A stretch of 24,528 nucleotides of DNA, from contig JBDKJS010000186.1 of NCBI GenBank assembly GCA_039806065.1, forward strand, positions 1 through 24,528, in the 5' to 3' direction. Made by a program: the position numbers and the translations under genes. This DNA comes from JBDKJS01 sp039806065. GTDB lineage: Bacteria; Bacteroidota; Bacteroidia; AKYH767-A; 2013-40CM-41-45. Shown here in pieces: positions 8,917 to 17,536 of this stretch (positions are counted from its first letter, which is position 1; each line of letters opens with the position of its first letter). The notes beneath the pieces are model-generated. The model was not told where the DNA came from. It saw only the letters and a program-made list of their open reading frames with translations, and did not search any database.

Positions 8917-9088
8917 GTTAAATTTTTGAATGTAAAAAATTTTTAGCCCCTTGATAATTAAACTTTTTCGAAGAATTATCCACATATTATTGATGTGGCA
9001 ACTTGTATTGATTTTAACATTCTGTTTGAATTTAATCCCTGCATCCAATTAACTGGCTCGAACCTCTAGTGTTTTTACCTTCAAGTAA

Positions 9089-10246
9089 TTAAGTCTTAAA
9101 TGCTTTTCCGTTTAGGAGCTCCCTCAAGGCTGATTTGGCAAAGGGAATTATGGGTAATCTAAAAAATAGGGACATCTCTTGTAGTAGCGTTGTTTCATTG
9201 TTTAAAAATGACAACACAGTTGACGGTGGATTTTTTGAAAATAGCTTGTAAAAAATATCGCGAGCGGGTAATTCCTTGCGGGTCAACAAGCCTAATAGCA
9301 CAGAATCGTAAAAGTTAAAACGTGCTTGAGATTCTCGCACTGCATTTGGTTTGTCTAATAATTGATCAATTATGTGTTTGCAATTCTTTTGGATAAAACC
9401 AAACGTGTATCCACTGCTTGCTTTGGTAAGACCGCCTGCAGTGCCAATGTAGGTGATAGCGCCTTGCTGTTTTTCAAAATAATAATCGGTCATTGGAATT
9501 ACTCCAAACTCCTCTTCTATTAGCTTGTATTGACTAATTCCTTGTGCTGTCAAGTAATTATTCAAGGCGGCTGAATAGGCCTGCTTGTCTAACAATTGTT
9601 CCGAAAAAATGGTGTATTCTACTAATGCTTTCGTTTTACTAAATGGCAAGAGATAAATAAATCGAGTGTCATTATTTTGATTGGTGTCAAAGTCCATAAA
9701 AGTGGCGGCTTCAGGATTGAAGGATGCTTCTTGGGTTTCGATAATTATCCCTTTAAAATGTTGCAGCAAATGGTAATGTGGAGGCTGCACTAAAGGCACC
9801 TTTCTTGTACTGTCAAATACCTTACTTGCGGTGAACTTATCTTGATCTGTTTCAATTGATACTTTGCCATTCTCATTTAAAATATTCCTTATATTGGCTT
9901 TCATCCAAGTAATTGAACTGTTGTGAATGGCTTCTTTACAATGTGAATAGAAATCTATTCCTCGCAACATTTTATAGGTGTATGGTGAAATATCCAGGTG
10001 AAGTCTTTCAATCGGGTGATTAAAAATAAGATGCGACCATTTTTTATAAATTATTGCATCAAATAGTCCTTTCTCTTTCTCCCAAAAACACCAAGTCCTA
10101 TCATTGCTTTCCTTGCTATCTTTATCGATGATTACCACCTTCCACTTCTTATCAAGGCCAGCATGAATCAGATGCATAGCTAGGCTGAGGCCTGCTGCGC
10201 CTCCTCCAGTAATGGCTATATCGAAGTGTTGATTGGCTGAATCCAT
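9089..10246 (-). CDS. crtY: Lycopene beta-cyclase
   Basis: 385 residues, the usual size for bacterial CrtY. The enzyme closes both ends of lycopene into beta-ionone rings to give beta-carotene, using a reduced flavin cofactor; it is membrane-associated. The N-terminus has the dinucleotide-binding motif GGGAAG (14-19), followed by DRTWCFWE (49-56), characteristic of this cyclase family. Other family landmarks are EEFGVIPMT (245-253), GTAGG (268-272) and SSGYTFGF (277-284). The start at 10246 is well placed a few residues before the nucleotide-binding strand. No other carotenoid gene (crtB, crtI, crtZ) is in the window. It lies 54 bp downstream of typA on the same strand with no terminator between, so read-through from typA is likely; a near-consensus -7 box (TAATGTTG, 10273-10266) could also drive it alone. 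Confidence 0.93.
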   Translation of the reverse strand: MDSANQHFDIAITGGGAAGLSLAMHLIHAGLDKKWKVVIIDKDSKESNDRTWCFWEKEKGLFDAIIYKKWSHLIFNHPIERLHLDISPYTYKMLRGIDFYSHCKEAIHNSSITWMKANIRNILNENGKVSIETDQDKFTASKVFDSTRKVPLVQPPHYHLLQHFKGIIIETQEASFNPEAATFMDFDTNQNNDTRFIYLLPFSKTKALVEYTIFSEQLLDKQAYSAALNNYLTAQGISQYKLIEEEFGVIPMTDYYFEKQQGAITYIGTAGGLTKASSGYTFGFIQKNCKHIIDQLLDKPNAVRESQARFNFYDSVLLGLLTRKELPARDIFYKLFSKNPPSTVLSFLNNETTLLQEMSLFFRLPIIPFAKSALRELLNGKAFKT

Positions 10247-10300
10247 TGTGTAATGAATAGCTTACAACATTAATATAAAAAAGTTAAGCTTCGAAGAAAA

Positions 10301-12097
10301 TTATTTTTTAGAGGCTCTTTTACGGTCGTTCTCATCGAGGAGTACTTTGCGAAGGCGTAAATTTTTAGGTGTGATTTCTAGGTATTCATCGTCTTGGATG
10401 TATTCCATAGATTCCTCAAGTGAGAAATTAATCTTTGGGGTAATGAATATATTTTCATCGCTACCAGAGGCTCTCATATTAGTAAGTTTTTTAGCCCTTA
10501 CTACATTTACCACCATATCGCCTGGGCGTGTATTTTCTCCAATCACCTGTCCGGTGTAAAGATCTTCTCCAGGACTTACGAAAAATTTACCTCTATCTTG
10601 GAGGTTGGCTATGGAATAAGCGGTTGATTTTCCGTTTTCCATACTAATGAGCACTCCGTTGATTCTACCCGGAATTTCACCTTTCCATGGTTCATAATCT
10701 TTAAATCTATGTGCAATAACAGCTTCACCCTGTGTAGCTGTAAGCAAATTATTTCTTAAACCAATGATACCTCGTGCAGGAATTTTGAATTCCATATGCT
10801 GAACATCCCCTTTGGGTTCCATTACCATTAATTCGCCCCTGCGCTGTGTAACCTGATCTATGACTGAACCACTGAATTGCTCAGGAACGTCTATGGTCAA
10901 TATTTCAATTGGTTCGCATTTTTGTCCATCTATAGTTTTGATGATTACTTGTGGTTGTCCCACTTGCAATTCGTAACCTTCTCGTCTCATGGTTTCAATC
11001 AAGATTGAAAGGTGCAATATGCCTCTTCCAAATACCAGATAGGCATCGGGCGATGCAGTCTCCTCAACACGTAATGCTAAGTTCTTTTCAATTTCTTTAA
11101 ATAAGCGATCTCTTAAATGGCGCGAGGTTACAAACTTTCCTTCCTTACCAAAAAATGGGGAATTGTTGATGGTGAAAAGCATGCTCATGGTTGGCTCGTC
11201 CACTGCTATTGCAGGTAAGGCTTCTGGAGTTTCAAAATCGGCCACGGTGTCGCCAATATCAAAATCTTCTAGACCAACTAATGCGCAGATGTCTCCGGCA
11301 AGTACGCTTTCTTGCTTAGCTCTTCCAAGTCCTTCAAAACTATGTAGCTCCTTTATTCGTGCCTTCTTTATTGATCCATCTCGTTTAACTAATGAAACCG
11401 GTTGACTTTCTCTCAGCTTGCCTCTAAACAATCTTCCTATGGCAATCCTTCCCACAAAGCTTGAATAATCAAGCGAAGTAATGAGCATTTGAGGCGTGCC
11501 TTCATGAGCCTTGGCGGCAGGAATGTGCTCAATTATTGCATCCAATAAAGGGGTAATGTCTTCACTTTGTGTCTTCCAATCGGTATTCATCCAGCCCTGT
11601 TTACTGCTACCATATAACGTTGGGAAGTTAAGCTGATCTTCAGTAGCATTTAAATTGAAAAAAAGCTCAAAAATTTCCTCGTGAACTTCATCCGGCCTGC
11701 AATTTTCTTTGTCTACTTTATTGATCACCACTATGGGCTTTAACCCTGCTTGTAAGGCCTTTTGAAGCACAAAACGAGTTTGTGGCATGGCTCCTTCAAA
11801 TGCATCTACTAAAAGTAACACCCCATCTGCCATGGTAAGCACTCGCTCTACTTCTCCTCCAAAATCAGCGTGACCAGGTGTGTCTATAATATTGATTTTT
11901 ACATCCTTATATCTAATACTCACATTCTTAGCTACGATGGTGATGCCGCGTTCGCGTTCCAATTCATTGTTATCCAAGATTAATTCCCCTGTAGCTTGAT
12001 TGTCGCGAAAAAGCTTGGCTGTGTGTAGCATCTTGTCCACTAGGGTGGTTTTACCGTGATCTACGTGGGCAATAATTGCTATGTTCCTGATTTCCAT
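10301..12097 (-). CDS. typA: Translational GTPase TypA/BipA
   Basis: 598 residues, full length. This ribosome-associated GTPase of the EF-G/LepA superfamily is needed for ribosome assembly and growth under stress such as cold. The G-domain motifs are all visible: AHVDHGKTT (10-18), RGITI (50-54), DTPGHADF (72-79) and NKVD (126-129). After the GTPase domain come a beta-barrel domain II, EF-G-like domains III and V, and the TypA-specific C-terminal domain, where RGIIGLRNNLLTATQGEAV is typical of the family. The start ATG at 12097 immediately precedes the P-loop strand, as in other members. A full-consensus -7 box lies 23 bp upstream. crtY follows in the same direction. Confidence 0.97.
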   Translation of the reverse strand: MEIRNIAIIAHVDHGKTTLVDKMLHTAKLFRDNQATGELILDNNELERERGITIVAKNVSIRYKDVKINIIDTPGHADFGGEVERVLTMADGVLLLVDAFEGAMPQTRFVLQKALQAGLKPIVVINKVDKENCRPDEVHEEIFELFFNLNATEDQLNFPTLYGSSKQGWMNTDWKTQSEDITPLLDAIIEHIPAAKAHEGTPQMLITSLDYSSFVGRIAIGRLFRGKLRESQPVSLVKRDGSIKKARIKELHSFEGLGRAKQESVLAGDICALVGLEDFDIGDTVADFETPEALPAIAVDEPTMSMLFTINNSPFFGKEGKFVTSRHLRDRLFKEIEKNLALRVEETASPDAYLVFGRGILHLSILIETMRREGYELQVGQPQVIIKTIDGQKCEPIEILTIDVPEQFSGSVIDQVTQRRGELMVMEPKGDVQHMEFKIPARGIIGLRNNLLTATQGEAVIAHRFKDYEPWKGEIPGRINGVLISMENGKSTAYSIANLQDRGKFFVSPGEDLYTGQVIGENTRPGDMVVNVVRAKKLTNMRASGSDENIFITPKINFSLEESMEYIQDDEYLEITPKNLRLRKVLLDENDRKRASKK

Positions 12098-12120
12098 CTA
12101 TATATAAAATTATGAGGCTG

Positions 12121-12128
12121 CAAAGGTA
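12121..12128 (-). promoter_or_regulatory. Bacteroidota-type -7 promoter box for typA
   Basis: The minus strand reads TACCTTTG, a full match to TAnnTTTG. It is 23 bp before the typA ATG, which would give a 5' leader of roughly 15-20 nt. The -33 element is poor: CTTTAG lies at about the right distance. The promoter sits in the 120-bp gap after the helical-repeat gene. Confidence 0.65.
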
Positions 12129-12217
12129 GGCTTTATTATCCACAATCTAAAGGATTGCCAGGCTTATTTAGGTGATTTTGAATTAGTCGGCTTAATTTAA
12201 TTTACACGAATCTTAAT

Positions 12218-12751
12218 TTAAACACTTATACAATAGCCTGTTTTTTTTAACCTTTTAATGCACACTTTTAGTGCAGGCTTTGCTACTTCAATATTGGTTT
12301 CTAATTGAAGAAGTAATTCTTGTCTTAACTCTGGATAGGCGTTTAATATTGGGTGAAGTGCATCAGCCGCAAATACACGAATGGCCACTGGCTGATTGGT
12401 GTCGACTGCCAAATCAAAACACTTGGCCGCTATGGGCTCTAATTGTTTTTCATCCAATTGCAATTGCTTTATGATTCGCAAAAGATTTCTAACAATGCCT
12501 TCGTGATGATGTACAAGGATACTCTGATTTAATTGGACTACCACATGGGCATCAAATAAAGATGCATTTACTACAGCTGTTTCTTTCAATACCCATGATG
12601 CGTTGTAGCTGGTGCGGCTAGCACTTTGTTGGATAGCATTGAGCAAATACTGAAATTGTTTTGGGTTCTTAAGAATTCCTTTCATCATATTTCGAATATG
12701 AACTAACCCTCCAACAGTAGCCAAGGCCTTTTGAAATTGTTGATCAGTCAC
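12218..12751 (-). CDS. Helical-repeat (HEAT-like) protein of unknown function
   Basis: 177 residues, predicted almost entirely alpha-helical with no signal peptide or membrane segment, so probably cytoplasmic. The pattern of paired amphipathic helices, with stretches such as NASWVLKE, GIVRNLLRII and VAIRVFAADALHPIL, resembles HEAT/armadillo-type repeats. Such proteins usually serve as protein-binding scaffolds; no catalytic motif is visible. The called start is GTG at 12751-12749; no upstream ATG in frame is evident, and the first internal ATG would remove 21 residues. It begins 10 bp after the stop of the lipoprotein gene at 12762-13493 and is probably translated from the same transcript. 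I cannot name a family with confidence. Confidence 0.65.
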   Translation of the reverse strand: MTDQQFQKALATVGGLVHIRNMMKGILKNPKQFQYLLNAIQQSASRTSYNASWVLKETAVVNASLFDAHVVVQLNQSILVHHHEGIVRNLLRIIKQLQLDEKQLEPIAAKCFDLAVDTNQPVAIRVFAADALHPILNAYPELRQELLLQLETNIEVAKPALKVCIKRLKKTGYCISV

Positions 12752-12761
12752 CTGCTGAAAT

Positions 12762-13493
12762 TTAATAAATCAAAGTTTTAATGCCCATACTATAAATTTC
12801 TAAACTAGAAGTGCTCACCAATTTAACCTCTATCCAACCTAATTTGATTTGATTGTTTTTATCAATCTTGAAAAGAAGGTAATGAGCCTGTCCATCTAAC
12901 CAATTGCCTAATGTAATATTAGCATTGTTCACAGGATTAGAGGTTGCGTTTCTATAGTATAAATTGAAAGATCCTTTTTTCCATAGCTGATTCGTTGGGG
13001 TAATTAATTGCTGTGTGCTACCTGTTGAAATGTATTGATTGGAAAATACTTGTATAGTGGCATTTGCAGGGTAAGTATTGCCGGCCAAATAATTTGCAGT
13101 GCTAGTTCCAGTACCGCCAGGATAACTGAAGGTATAGCTCACTATTGAATCATACTGCTCAAATGCACTAATTGTGCAGGCACTATCGAGCACCGTTAGT
13201 GCAACAGTGCGGATGTTTAATCCGCCAGGGGAAACTGCAAAACCGATACTAAACTTTAGATCGTTGATTAAATCAAGATCCAGATCCAATTCGAGCTGCT
13301 TGCCTCCCACGAAGGGCAAGTCCAAGTGTTGTAAAACATTGTTCCAAATTAACTGTTGCTGATTAACATTTCCTACTTCTAAAGTGGTATCTATAGTGAA
13401 GATGGTCTCAGTGTTGGCAGTTTGCAATTGCTCCCTTTCACAACCTATGTGGAGCAACAATATTAATGAAACGAATGAAATTAATTTTCCCAT
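12762..13493 (-). CDS. Putative lipoprotein of unknown function
   Basis: 243 residues. It starts with a hydrophobic signal ending in a lipobox-like HIGC (15-18), so it should be lipid-anchored in the envelope. The mature part is beta-rich, with an acidic repeat LDLDLDL at about residues 68-75 and many Thr/Ser/Asn residues, compatible with a jelly-roll or Ig-like sandwich. I do not recognise a family. It is the first gene of a pair with the helical-repeat gene (10-bp gap) and diverges from the DUF423 gene with only 63 bp between the start codons. The minus-strand octamer TACTTTTA at 13513-13506, one base off consensus, is a possible -7 box. Confidence 0.6.
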   Translation of the reverse strand: MGKLISFVSLILLLHIGCEREQLQTANTETIFTIDTTLEVGNVNQQQLIWNNVLQHLDLPFVGGKQLELDLDLDLINDLKFSIGFAVSPGGLNIRTVALTVLDSACTISAFEQYDSIVSYTFSYPGGTGTSTANYLAGNTYPANATIQVFSNQYISTGSTQQLITPTNQLWKKGSFNLYYRNATSNPVNNANITLGNWLDGQAHYLLFKIDKNNQIKLGWIEVKLVSTSSLEIYSMGIKTLIY

Positions 13494-13544
13494 TGTTTAA
13501 TTCAATAAAAGTAAAAAAAAATAGTACGCTACAATCAATTAATA

Positions 13545-13552
13545 TACTTTTG
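13545..13552 (+). promoter_or_regulatory. -7 promoter box placed 4 nt before the DUF423 start codon
   Basis: TACTTTTG matches TAnnTTTG completely. Only four bases separate it from the ATG at 13557. If the box is used, transcription would begin at or just before the start codon, giving an essentially leaderless mRNA. No good -33 TTTG is visible. Confidence 0.6.
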
Positions 13553-13556
13553 CTGT

Positions 13557-13937
13557 ATGCATAAAACGTTTTTACTAATTGGTGGTGCTTTTGCTCTAAT
13601 GGCCATTATTTTAGGAGCCTTTGGTGCGCATGCCTTGAAGACTAAACTTTCTGCTGAGCAATTACAAACTTTTGAAACGGGTGTAAAATACCAAATTTAT
13701 CATGCGCTGGCCATCCTTCTATTGGTGGCAATAAGTCCTCAATTTTCCGTTCACAAAGGGATATTTCTTTTATTCATTGCCGGGGTAGTGTTATTTTCAG
13801 GCTCTATTTACCTTTTGGCTACACGTGATCTCATAGGTATTCATAACCACCGATGGCTTGGACCTCTAACGCCCATTGGAGGTTTGTGCTTTATTTTGGG
13901 TTGGGCATGGTTTATGGTATCCATTCTTAAAAAATAA
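13557..13937 (+). CDS. DUF423 family membrane protein
   Basis: 126 residues, typical length for this family of small inner-membrane proteins. About four membrane helices are visible at roughly 4-26, 46-62, 68-87 and 103-123. The family signature GAFGAHALK (21-29) is present, along with YQIYHALAILL and SGSIYLLA. The start is fixed by alignment of the first helix with family members. The biochemical role of DUF423 proteins is not established. A full-consensus -7 box is only 4 nt upstream. The next gene starts 3 bp after the stop, so the two are cotranscribed. Confidence 0.9.
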   Translation: MHKTFLLIGGAFALMAIILGAFGAHALKTKLSAEQLQTFETGVKYQIYHALAILLLVAISPQFSVHKGIFLLFIAGVVLFSGSIYLLATRDLIGIHNHRWLGPLTPIGGLCFILGWAWFMVSILKK

Positions 13938-13940
13938 AAA

Positions 13941-14372
13941 ATGAGCATCCATTATTTGATTAAGTACTTAAGTTTACCTGCGCTTACCATGATGATTTTA
14001 AGCTGTAAGGTGAATAAGCCAGTGGCAGAAGCATCCAAAGCAATACCGGCAGCGGTTGAAATCAATAAAACAGCCGAAGGCGATACTATTTATCTGCTCC
14101 AAATATCTTTTTATAGCATCGGTGCAGGTACCGACTTAGGGGCCATAACTGCTGTAGATGAGCTAATTAAAACATCTTCTAAGCGATATGGTGCTCAGAT
14201 TAATTGCATTAAGAAACCTTGGGGACGCGAAGGCGAAGTGGATTATTGTTTTTTACTAAATGAATTAACCACCGACCTCCAGCCCATTTTTATAAAAGAC
14301 GCAAAACAAGCTACTTCCCAATCAGAATTGGTGCGCTTGGTAGAAAACTCGCCAAGTAGGCACAAACGCTAA
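13941..14372 (+). CDS. Small putative lipoprotein of unknown function
   Basis: 143 residues. The N-terminal hydrophobic segment ends in ILSC (19-22), a likely lipobox, so the protein is probably anchored in the envelope. The mature domain is compact and contains FYSIGAGTDLG, KRYGAQI and WGREGEVDYCFLL, which look like conserved core strands of a small alpha/beta domain; I do not recognise a characterised family. It follows the DUF423 gene by 3 bp, so both share a transcript. pckA lies 70 bp downstream and has its own candidate promoter in that gap. Confidence 0.65.
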   Translation: MSIHYLIKYLSLPALTMMILSCKVNKPVAEASKAIPAAVEINKTAEGDTIYLLQISFYSIGAGTDLGAITAVDELIKTSSKRYGAQINCIKKPWGREGEVDYCFLLNELTTDLQPIFIKDAKQATSQSELVRLVENSPSRHKR

Positions 14373-14380
14373 TCAAATAA

Positions 14381-14412
14381 ATTGGCGGTTTGACCATTTT
14401 TCTGTTATTTTG
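14381..14412 (+). promoter_or_regulatory. Putative promoter of pckA
   Basis: TTATTTTG at 14405-14412 is one base off the -7 consensus TAnnTTTG. ATTG at 14381-14384 lies 20 bp upstream as a -33-like element. The -7 box is 30 bp before the ATG of pckA, and an A-rich run just before the ATG is typical of Bacteroidota translation starts. Confidence 0.45.
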
Positions 14413-14442
14413 CAGCTCCTAACATACTAAATCTTCAAAAAA

Positions 14443-16056
14443 ATGAATGAATTTGGCCTCAAAGCCAAAGATGCGAGCATTGCCGATCTTGGTTTGAAAA
14501 ATGTAGCCGATGCTTATTGGAATTTATCACCTGCCGAACTGGTAGAAGAAACCATCATCAGAGGCGAGGGTATGCTCACTGATACTGGAGCACTAGCGGT
14601 TGATACCGGTAAATTTACCGGCCGATCTCCTAAAGATAAATTTTGTGTAGTAGATGCTCAAACTGAAAAAAGCGTTTGGTGGGGCGATGTCAATTATAAG
14701 CTAGATAGCGCTTCTTTTGATCGACTCTATGATAAAATTTGTTCTTACCTACAAGGAAAAACTATTTATGTGCGCGATGCTTATGCCTGTGCCGACCCTA
14801 GATACCGCCTCAACATTCGTGTAGTTACAGAAACTCCTTGGGCTAATTTATTTGCCAATAATTTATTCTTAAGACCTACCAAGGAAGAAATTCTGAACAT
14901 GAAAAAAGATTGGAGCATTATTTGTGCTCCAGGTTTCCAAGCAAGTCCTTCAACGGATGGTGTAAGGGCTGAAAATTTTGCAGCTATAAACTTCAGCAAA
15001 AAAGTAATTTTGATTGGCGGAACAGGTTATACCGGTGAAATTAAAAAAGGGATTTTTACAGTACTCAACTATGTGCTTCCTTTTGAAAAAAATGTACTGA
15101 GTATGCACTGTTCTGCTAACATTGGCAAGCAAGGGGATACAGCTGTATTTTTTGGCCTAAGTGGAACTGGAAAAACTACCCTAAGTGCTGATCCTAACAG
15201 AGGGCTTATAGGCGATGATGAACATGGATGGAGCGAAGACAGCATCTTTAACTTTGAAGGTGGCTGTTATGCAAAATGTGTGAACCTTTCTGCAGAAAAG
15301 GAACCCCAAATTTTTAATGCGATAAAATTTGGTTCACTGGTTGAGAACACTGAATTCTTCGAAGGCACCACTTCTGTAGATTATGACAACATAACCAAAA
15401 CCGAAAATACAAGGGTAGCCTATCCCATTAATTTCATTGACAATGCGGTGGAACCTTCCGTTGCAGGAATTCCGAAGAATATTTTCTTTCTCACTTGCGA
15501 TGCTTTTGGGGTACTGCCTCCGATCAGTAAATTAGATACCGGTCAAGCCATGTACCATTTTATTAGTGGGTACACTGCAAAAGTAGCAGGTACAGAAGTA
15601 GGTATAACCGAACCCACTACTACTTTTAGCGCTTGCTTTGGCAAGGCTTTCCTTCCACTTCATCCTACAAGGTATGCTGAGCTCTTAGGACAAAAACTGC
15701 GCAAGCATAAAGTAAATGTATGGCTGATCAATACAGGGTGGACCGGTGGATCTTATGGAGTAGGTAGCAGAATGAAACTTGGCTACACACGTGCCATGAT
15801 CACTGCAGCACTAAATGGCGAACTGGACCAAGTAACATTTGACACCTTGCCTGTGTTTGGTTTGAAAATACCAGTATCGTGTCCTAATGTGCCAACTGAT
15901 ATTTTAAACCCCAGAAATACATGGGCTGACAAGGCCGCCTTTGACATGAAGGCCGCTTCATTAGCTGCAGCTTTTACCAAAAACTTTGCCCAATATGCTG
16001 AGTATGCCACCGAAGAGATGTTAGCAGCTGCCCCAAAAGTAGTAGTGAATGCTTAA
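14443..16056 (+). CDS. pckA: Phosphoenolpyruvate carboxykinase (ATP)
   Basis: 537 residues, full length for the ATP-dependent family. It converts oxaloacetate and ATP to PEP, CO2 and ADP, the entry step of gluconeogenesis, in the cytoplasm; under some conditions it runs in the carboxylating direction. The substrate-binding motif FTGRSPKDKF is at 58-67, YTGEIKKG at 196-203, the kinase P-loop GLSGTGKTTLS at 238-248, and the metal-binding region GDDEHGW follows at 257-263. The C-terminal nucleotide-binding region includes NTGWTGGSYGVGSRM. All expected active-site motifs appear intact. The gene has a candidate promoter in the 70-bp gap upstream and ends at a strong hairpin terminator, so it can be expressed alone. 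Confidence 0.98.
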   Translation: MNEFGLKAKDASIADLGLKNVADAYWNLSPAELVEETIIRGEGMLTDTGALAVDTGKFTGRSPKDKFCVVDAQTEKSVWWGDVNYKLDSASFDRLYDKICSYLQGKTIYVRDAYACADPRYRLNIRVVTETPWANLFANNLFLRPTKEEILNMKKDWSIICAPGFQASPSTDGVRAENFAAINFSKKVILIGGTGYTGEIKKGIFTVLNYVLPFEKNVLSMHCSANIGKQGDTAVFFGLSGTGKTTLSADPNRGLIGDDEHGWSEDSIFNFEGGCYAKCVNLSAEKEPQIFNAIKFGSLVENTEFFEGTTSVDYDNITKTENTRVAYPINFIDNAVEPSVAGIPKNIFFLTCDAFGVLPPISKLDTGQAMYHFISGYTAKVAGTEVGITEPTTTFSACFGKAFLPLHPTRYAELLGQKLRKHKVNVWLINTGWTGGSYGVGSRMKLGYTRAMITAALNGELDQVTFDTLPVFGLKIPVSCPNVPTDILNPRNTWADKAAFDMKAASLAAAFTKNFAQYAEYATEEMLAAAPKVVVNA

Positions 16057-16079
16057 CTATCTATCTAAATAAATAATCT

Positions 16080-16112
16080 AAACTGCCTTGAATGCCAAGG
16101 CAGTTTTTTTTT
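16080..16112 (+). terminator. Intrinsic terminator of pckA, in the convergent gap with the esterase gene
   Basis: A perfect 11-bp stem pairs AAACTGCCTTG (16080-16090) with CAAGGCAGTTT (16096-16106) around a 5-base loop. It runs directly into a T tract to 16112. It begins 23 bp after the pckA stop and ends 2 bp before the stop codon of the converging esterase gene. In the minus direction the U run is weaker, so it mainly serves pckA. Confidence 0.93.
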
Positions 16113-16114
16113 GA

Positions 16115-17536
16115 CTAATGTTTTAAGACAATGTTTTGTTCAATGCTTTTGCCATTTACATTCGTCAATTTTAATACATAATTGCCTGCAGGAATTTGAC
16201 CCACTGATAGCATAAGTATGAATGGACTAACAATAGTGATGTTAGCTGGTGTAAAATCTCTACCAAGTAAATCAACTAAGGAAATGTGGAACGTATCTAT
16301 GGGCAAAACTGATTTTACGGTTATCAAACCATTGGCAGGGTTAGGAAAAACCGTCAAATGGTTAGTTAATTCTTCATTAACAATAGCAGGTATGGACTCA
16401 AAAAGCCACCTGTATGCTGGTCCAAATTCAGATCTCCAAAAACCCTCATTATGCCCTCCATAATTTTGCGATATACTTTTCACGTCATTCCACATGAAGC
16501 CATTTGAGATCAAGGTATCGCGCATAGCATTTTGATTGGTGACAACACTAGCCCCTTCATTCACGCTACAAACTTGATATATACGCAAACCTTGTTGCAT
16601 GCCTTGAAGGGAAGCGTAATGATAGATACTGTCATGGTACCAATAGGCTGGTGAAAGGCTTGCAACTTTACTAAATACGTTTTGATATTTCAAGGCTGTA
16701 TAAAGCGCTATATAAGCACCCATACTGCTACCTGCAATAGCGGTGTGCCATCTATCAGGCTTAGTTCTAAAAGCACTATCAATGGCTGGCTTTAAAGTTA
16801 ATGCCACAAAATCAGCAAAGGCATCGCCTTGTCCTCCACCATATGTCAAATTCACATAGGGACAGTACTCTGCCAAACGTAAACTGCCTCCGTTATCCAC
16901 AGCTACTACTATGGCCCCACTATCACCCATTAATTGATATTGCCTAAGGGTATCATCCACTCCCCATTCTCCGCTAAAACTAGTAGCGGCATCAAATACA
17001 TTTTGTCCATCCAGCATGTAAACTACTCTAAAGCTATCCACTCGTTGGCCATAATCCGTAGGCAAGTATATCCATACCCTTCGCTGCCTGTTTAATTGCG
17101 GCATCAACATGTTTCCATCCAAAACTTTCACATTGGAAGTAGCCGTGTGAATGCCAGGTGGAAAATCCTCCCAAGCTGCAATACTACAAATCACTGTGTC
17201 TATACCTCCGTTGTAAGAAAATAATCTGTTGGGTAATTGAGCACCGTTCGCTTGCGTTTCACCCATGGGCCAATTGCCTCTTGTAAATTTAAATTGAATA
17301 TTGCCAGCACTTACATTAATGGTCAGGTAATAATTACCATCAGGATTTAGGGCTAATGAATAGGCTGAATTACCAGGTTGCCAACCGTTAAAATTACCAG
17401 CTACATACAATTGGTCCCAAAGTGGCATGTAATAATTGGGAACTTGCGAAACTTTAAAGGTAAGCTGGGCGCTCACCGTTTGAAAGCTCACCGTACTAAA
17501 GAGGAGTGAAATTATAAAAAGTATAAACCTAGGCAT
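16115..17536 (-). CDS. Secreted esterase with N-terminal glycan-binding-like domain and T9SS sorting tail
   Basis: 473 residues. A signal peptide ends at about residue 23 (VSAQ). Residues 25-120 resemble a starch/AMPK-type carbohydrate-binding fold, with LYVAGNFNGWQPG (43-55). Residues 130-385 form an esterase D-like alpha/beta hydrolase: the nucleophile elbow GSSMG (269-273, Ser271) and GGHNEGFW with the likely catalytic His362. The final 80 residues, from VFPNPANG (396-403), are a typical type A T9SS C-terminal sorting domain, so the enzyme should be secreted or attached to the cell surface. The substrate is unknown; related enzymes act on acyl, feruloyl, acetylxylan or siderophore esters. 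Its ATG shares one base with the stop codon of the upstream SPOR gene, so translation is probably coupled. Confidence 0.88.
   Translation of the reverse strand: MPRFILFIISLLFSTVSFQTVSAQLTFKVSQVPNYYMPLWDQLYVAGNFNGWQPGNSAYSLALNPDGNYYLTINVSAGNIQFKFTRGNWPMGETQANGAQLPNRLFSYNGGIDTVICSIAAWEDFPPGIHTATSNVKVLDGNMLMPQLNRQRRVWIYLPTDYGQRVDSFRVVYMLDGQNVFDAATSFSGEWGVDDTLRQYQLMGDSGAIVVAVDNGGSLRLAEYCPYVNLTYGGGQGDAFADFVALTLKPAIDSAFRTKPDRWHTAIAGSSMGAYIALYTALKYQNVFSKVASLSPAYWYHDSIYHYASLQGMQQGLRIYQVCSVNEGASVVTNQNAMRDTLISNGFMWNDVKSISQNYGGHNEGFWRSEFGPAYRWLFESIPAIVNEELTNHLTVFPNPANGLITVKSVLPIDTFHISLVDLLGRDFTPANITIVSPFILMLSVGQIPAGNYVLKLTNVNGKSIEQNIVLKH

Noticed and set aside
8980..8998. Hairpin CCACAT/ATGTGG with a 7-base loop as terminator of crtY
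   Set aside because: The stem is only 6 bp and no T run follows directly on the minus strand, so termination cannot be supported.
13557..16056. DUF423, small lipoprotein and pckA as one operon
   Set aside because: The first two genes are clearly joined, but the 70-bp gap before pckA holds its own promoter candidate, so I treat pckA as separately transcribed.
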